This document shows, piece by piece, positions 61,159 through 64,000 of a stretch of 64,000 bases of DNA. Origin of the DNA: Eubacterium sp. An11. GTDB taxonomy: Bacteria > Bacillota > Clostridia > Lachnospirales > Lachnospiraceae. The translations under genes and the position numbers were made by a program. Below the pieces are notes generated by a model. It made no database searches and was not told where the DNA came from. It worked only from the letters and a program-made list of their open reading frames with translations. Every line of letters starts with the position of its first letter. Within the stretch, counting starts at the first letter, position 1. The DNA lies in contig NZ_NFLV01000012.1 in NCBI RefSeq assembly GCF_002161065.1, positions 41,441 to 105,440 of the forward strand, given 5' to 3'.

Positions 61159-62055
61159 ATGCAACTGAGAAAAGGATATATGCTCTTTTTCTTGATATTG
61201 TGTGTAGTTCTGGTCCTTGCGGCTTTTACCGGCTGTGCAGTCTCCTTTGATACTGTGCAGCCGGAAGCGACGGTGCCGTCCGCACTGGTGGAAAGCGATA
61301 CTTCTTCCGAAGAAGATGTACAATCTGCGGAAACAGGAATCATCCCAGAACAGGTTCTGGAAGGAGAAACCGGAACCATCCATTACAGCTACTATCTCCC
61401 GGAAAGTTATGACCCACAAAAGAAATATCCGTTGATGATGGTTATGCCGGGATATGACATGATGTGGTTCGGAGAAGAATCCTCCGGCTCCAATTTGAAC
61501 TGGGCTGGCTTCTTGTGCTGGACAGAGCTCCCGGAGGAGATGATTGTTGTTTCAGCCCAGCTTACCGATTGGCACGAAACATCAGCCCGGCAGGCCATTG
61601 AGCTAACAGAATACTTTATGGACCACTTTTCTGTAGATCAGAGCCGTATTTATGCGGCCGGTTACTCCGCAGGCGGAGAAACCATGTCACAGGCAGTAGC
61701 CATGCGTCCGGACCTTTACGCGGCCTATCTGCATGGAGCGTCCCAGTGGGACGGGGACTATGCTCCTGTTGTCCAAAACGGCGTGGCAGTGTATATCTTT
61801 ATGGCTGAGCATGATGAGTATTACGGATCGGAAAGGGCAAGAAGCGACTATAACAGTCTCCATGATGCTTACATTGCGGCCGGATGGAGCGAGGGACAGA
61901 TCGGCGAAATTTTGCAAATCCAGATGCCGGATGACGAATGGTTTGCAGACCGCGGCATTACCGGTAACTACCATGGCGGCGGAAACGTAGTGTTTGAGGA
62001 AAAGGATATTTTAAACTGGATCTTGTCGCATAGCAAGGAGGAAATCGAATCATGA
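61159..62055 (+). CDS. Lipoprotein esterase (PHB depolymerase-like)
   Basis: A 298-residue lipoprotein. Signal peptide with lipobox AFTGC near residue 26, an acidic linker, then an esterase from about residue 70: GETGTIHYSYYLPESYDP, MPGYDMM, nucleophile elbow AAGYSAGGE, an Asp in MAEHDEYYG, and His in NYHGGGN. It is like the Esterase_phd/PHB-depolymerase class that releases esters outside the cell. AAGGGGAGC is upstream. The stop overlaps the next start by 4 bases. Confidence 0.82.
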   Translation: MQLRKGYMLFFLILCVVLVLAAFTGCAVSFDTVQPEATVPSALVESDTSSEEDVQSAETGIIPEQVLEGETGTIHYSYYLPESYDPQKKYPLMMVMPGYDMMWFGEESSGSNLNWAGFLCWTELPEEMIVVSAQLTDWHETSARQAIELTEYFMDHFSVDQSRIYAAGYSAGGETMSQAVAMRPDLYAAYLHGASQWDGDYAPVVQNGVAVYIFMAEHDEYYGSERARSDYNSLHDAYIAAGWSEGQIGEILQIQMPDDEWFADRGITGNYHGGGNVVFEEKDILNWILSHSKEEIES

Positions 62056-62681
62056 AGGTATTACTGGTAAACGGCAGCCCTCATCGGGAGGGCTGCACCT
62101 ATACGGCGCTGTGTACGGTGTCAGAGGCGCTTAATCAGAACGGGATTGATACCGATATTTTCTGGATTGGGAATAAGCCTCTTTCCGGATGTGTCGCCTG
62201 CCACAAGTGCAATGATCTGTGCCATTGCGTGTTTCAAGACACGGTGAACGAATTTTTATCACTGGCAGAGGATTATGATGGCTTTGTATTCGGCACACCG
62301 GTTCACTGGGCGGGAGCATCCGGCGCACTCACTTCCTTTTTGGATCGCGCTTTTTATGCAGATTTGAATGGAGGCGGCGGACGCTTCTACCTGAAGCCTG
62401 CGGCGGTGGTCATGTCGGCCAGACGGGCCGGAACCACGGCTGCCTGGGATCAGGTCAATAAATATTTTGGCCTGATGCAGATGCCGATTATCACCTCACG
62501 CTATTGGAACATGGTACACGGAACCACCCCGGATGAGGTGCTGCAGGATCGGGAGGGCATTTACACCTTGCGAACCCTTGGCCATAATATGGCTTATTTT
62601 CTTAAGTGTAAGGAAGTCGGCAGCAAACTGGTGCCGCTGCCCCCACAGGAAACGCCGGAACGAACAAATTTCATCAAATAA
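62052..62681 (+). CDS. NADPH-dependent FMN reductase (IsrA/WrbA-like)
   Basis: A 209-residue iron-sulfur flavoprotein-type oxidoreductase. MKVLLVNGSPHREGCTY is the FMN-binding N-terminus; CVACHKCNDLCHCVFQD is a compact Cys cluster (C-x2-C-x2-C-type) that could bind an iron-sulfur cluster; FGTPVHWAGASGALTSFLDR is the flavin loop. Translationally coupled to the esterase gene; AAGGAGG at 62035-62041. Confidence 0.87.
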   Translation: MKVLLVNGSPHREGCTYTALCTVSEALNQNGIDTDIFWIGNKPLSGCVACHKCNDLCHCVFQDTVNEFLSLAEDYDGFVFGTPVHWAGASGALTSFLDRAFYADLNGGGGRFYLKPAAVVMSARRAGTTAAWDQVNKYFGLMQMPIITSRYWNMVHGTTPDEVLQDREGIYTLRTLGHNMAYFLKCKEVGSKLVPLPPQETPERTNFIK

Positions 62682-62711
62682 AATAAAATTGGAGAACAGG
62701 AGGTCAGACCA

Positions 62712-63407
62712 ATGAGGCCAAAAATGATTGGAAAAATCACAGTGGATCTTGGCATGACCATCCTTCTGATGCTGCTTATGGCCTTTGAACTGATCGGCAG
62801 AACGGCTCATGAGTGGATCGGGGCCGGGATGTTCGTGCTGTTTATCGTCCATCATATCTTAAATCGAAAGTGGACGGAAAATCTATTTCATGGTCGATAC
62901 ACACCATATCGTATCTTGCAGACTGTGAGCGCAGGTCTGGTTTTCCTTGCAATGATAGGGCTTATGGTCAGCGCAGTATTAATCTCTCGCGAGGTGTTCA
63001 AATTTCTGCCGATCAGCGGCGGTCGCAGCTTGGGGAGGACGCTGCATATGCTTTGCGCCTATTGGGGATTCTTCCTGTTCTCTTTTCACCTGGGTCTTCA
63101 TTGGAATATGATTTTGGGAATGGCACGAAAGCTTCGAGGAAAGCCGTCAAAACTGAGAGTATGTAGTATCCGTGCAGCAGGGCTTCTGATTGCAGCCTAT
63201 GGTGTGTATGCCCTGATCCACCGAAAGATTCTAACCTACCTGTTTTTACAGACACCATTTGTTTTTTTTGATTTTGATGAGCCGATCATTTTCTTCTTTG
63301 GCGATTATATTGCTATCATGGAATTGATGATTTGGACAGGACATTATCTTTCTAAATCATTAACGCATCGTATAAAAAGTAGGTGTGATAGGAGCAATCA
63401 CATATAG
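62712..63407 (+). CDS. DUF4405 membrane protein (cytochrome-like)
   Basis: A 231-residue membrane protein. It begins DLGMTILLMLLMAFELIGRTAHEWIGAGMFVLFIVHHILNRKW, the DUF4405 pattern with His residues in helices that could bind heme. About five or six membrane segments follow. It may pass electrons to the flavoproteins of the same operon. AGGAGG is at 62698-62703. Confidence 0.82.
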   Translation: MRPKMIGKITVDLGMTILLMLLMAFELIGRTAHEWIGAGMFVLFIVHHILNRKWTENLFHGRYTPYRILQTVSAGLVFLAMIGLMVSAVLISREVFKFLPISGGRSLGRTLHMLCAYWGFFLFSFHLGLHWNMILGMARKLRGKPSKLRVCSIRAAGLLIAAYGVYALIHRKILTYLFLQTPFVFFDFDEPIIFFFGDYIAIMELMIWTGHYLSKSLTHRIKSRCDRSNHI

Positions 63408-63433
63408 AAGCACAAGGAACATCCTTGTCATTC

Positions 63434-63467
63434 AGGTCAATCTGCCTTGTGCGGATTGACCTTTTCT
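63434..63467 (+). terminator. Terminator of the third redox operon
   Basis: AGGTCAATCTGC and GCGGATTGACCT (one G-U pair) around CTTGT, followed by TTTTCTGTGTTTT. Confidence 0.8.
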
Positions 63468-63515
63468 GTGTTTTGCGGAGAAAATCATTGGCTCTTTCTT
63501 TATAATAGACTAGTT

Positions 63516-63540
63516 CACCGAAAAAAACGGTGTTTCGGTG
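63516..63540. other. Hairpin in a gene-free stretch
   Basis: CACCGAAA (63516-63523) pairs with TTTCGGTG (63533-63540). Between 63408 and 63785 no gene is supported. This hairpin, the terminator and the long nested hairpin at 63647 are the only structures seen. Confidence 0.4.
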
Positions 63541-63646
63541 GGCGGTTGTCCCATGTCTGATTACATCTATTTCCTCTAAACCCGTTTAAAGTTTGGAGAG
63601 ATTTGTTGTGGTCAAGCATGTTTGTAACATTTGTGGCTAAAAATAT

Positions 63647-63773
63647 ATTGGATTGCTGCTTGGATCATGCAGGAGTCTCCAGGGTATGTAAAAGCTGCTT
63701 TGCACTGCCTTTGGCAGCTACCTCCTTGACATACGTGAAAGGTTCCTGCCAAAGAGTAGCCAAGCAATCCAAT
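63647..63773. other. Long nested hairpin next to an insertion sequence
   Basis: Four inverted pairs nest in order: ATTGGATTGCT-GC-TGG (63647-63663) with CCAAGCAATCCAAT (63760-63773); GCAGGA (63669) with TCCTGC (63744); GTATGT (63684) with ACATAC (63729); AGCTGC (63693) with GCAGCT (63714). The whole 127 bases would fold into one long interrupted stem as RNA or single-stranded DNA. It lies just downstream of the minus-strand transposase gene and may be the insertion-sequence end, or a separate structured RNA. Confidence 0.5.
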
Positions 63774-63785
63774 CCGGTTATCGCA

Positions 63786-64000
63786 TTATGCAATTCTAGC
63801 CTGGTAGGGCGTTAAATAACCATTGAAACTATGAGGACGTACATGATTGTATTCCACATATGCAAATTCCTCTACCGCTTGATACAGGGATTCCTCGGTA
63901 TCATATTCGTATAGGTAAATGCGTTCGTTTTTCAAAGTGTTGAAATATCGTTCCATAGGGGCATTATCATACGGATACTCCGCTTTGCTCATACTTTGTG
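63786..64000 (-). CDS. IS3-family transposase, 3' part (cut by window)
   Basis: The C-terminal end of an IS3-family transposase (OrfB, integrase core). It reads QSMSKAEYPYDNAPMERYFNTLKNE...VEYNHVRPHSFNGYLTPYQARIA, which is the DDE catalytic Glu region (NAPMERYFNTLKNE) and the usual ending. The frame is open through the right edge of the window, so the start and most of the gene lie outside. The stop is at 63786-63788. Confidence 0.88.
   Translation of the reverse strand, partial: QSMSKAEYPYDNAPMERYFNTLKNERIYLYEYDTEESLYQAVEEFAYVEYNHVRPHSFNGYLTPYQARIA

Noticed and set aside
63603..63815. Plus-strand frame of 70 codons near the right edge
   Set aside because: It runs through the nested hairpin and the end of the minus-strand transposase gene; Cys-rich by chance, no ribosome site.
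1..64000. CRISPR arrays, tRNA and rRNA genes
   Set aside because: I saw no regularly spaced identical repeats and no cloverleaf or rRNA-like sequence on either strand.

Overview
The window looks like a chromosome segment of a gut-type Bacillota, class Clostridia, most likely a Lachnospiraceae or Oscillospiraceae relative. The evidence is GGAGG ribosome sites, phage and recombinase families typical of that group, gene density and roughly 50% GC in the backbone. No rRNA or tRNA gene is visible, so the genus is inference. A siphovirus-type prophage fills positions 1 to about 36.9 kb. Its left end lies outside the window.

Phage layout: (1) replication, 1-6.8 kb: a family A DNA polymerase (cut by the window edge), a DUF4406-like protein, a VapE-type primase-helicase, an iteron-rich origin candidate, a VRR-NUC nuclease, an SNF2 helicase and a late-gene regulator whose ribosome site sits in a hairpin. 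(2) HNH and small terminase at 6.9-8.0 kb. (3) An unusual 9.5 kb block between the two terminase genes: a compact SAM synthetase, a ParB-methyltransferase fusion, a C5-cytosine methyltransferase with an internal repeat array, two HNH homing-type genes, an amidoligase with a gamma-glutamylcyclotransferase, and several small genes. (4) Large terminase, portal, ClpP-like protease, capsid, connectors and tail at 17.4-35.3 kb. The tail operon holds a -1 frameshift tail chaperone and an AT-rich membrane-protein moron with its own promoter and terminator. (5) Holin and endolysin.

From 36.9 to 40.8 kb lies a serine-recombinase module: two full recombinases with a catalytic-domain-less protein between them. 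AT-rich cargo follows at 40.8-47.4 kb. It has an XRE regulator with an AAA+ ATPase and a subtilase (IetAS-like defence), then a separate operon of a radical SAM enzyme, a DEDD-exonuclease-like protein and a P-loop nucleo(s/t)ide kinase. That second operon is my best candidate for an undescribed system. The right edge of the element probably lies near 47.4-47.7 kb, but no attachment site could be proven.

The rest is GC-richer backbone. It has an XRE gene and a small gene behind a divergent operator, an HTH gene and a LysR regulator, then three operons for redox and carbonyl metabolism: aldo-keto reductases, a YqhD-like alcohol dehydrogenase, flavodoxins, flavin reductases, lipoprotein hydrolases, cupin, CMD and RibD-like proteins, plus a MATE exporter. 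Three promoters of these operons share one 40-bp block with identical spacing to the -10 box, which points to a single LysR regulon. Two genes of the second operon are broken, one by a frameshift and one by an amber codon. The window ends in the 3' part of an IS3-family transposase on the minus strand, next to a long nested hairpin.
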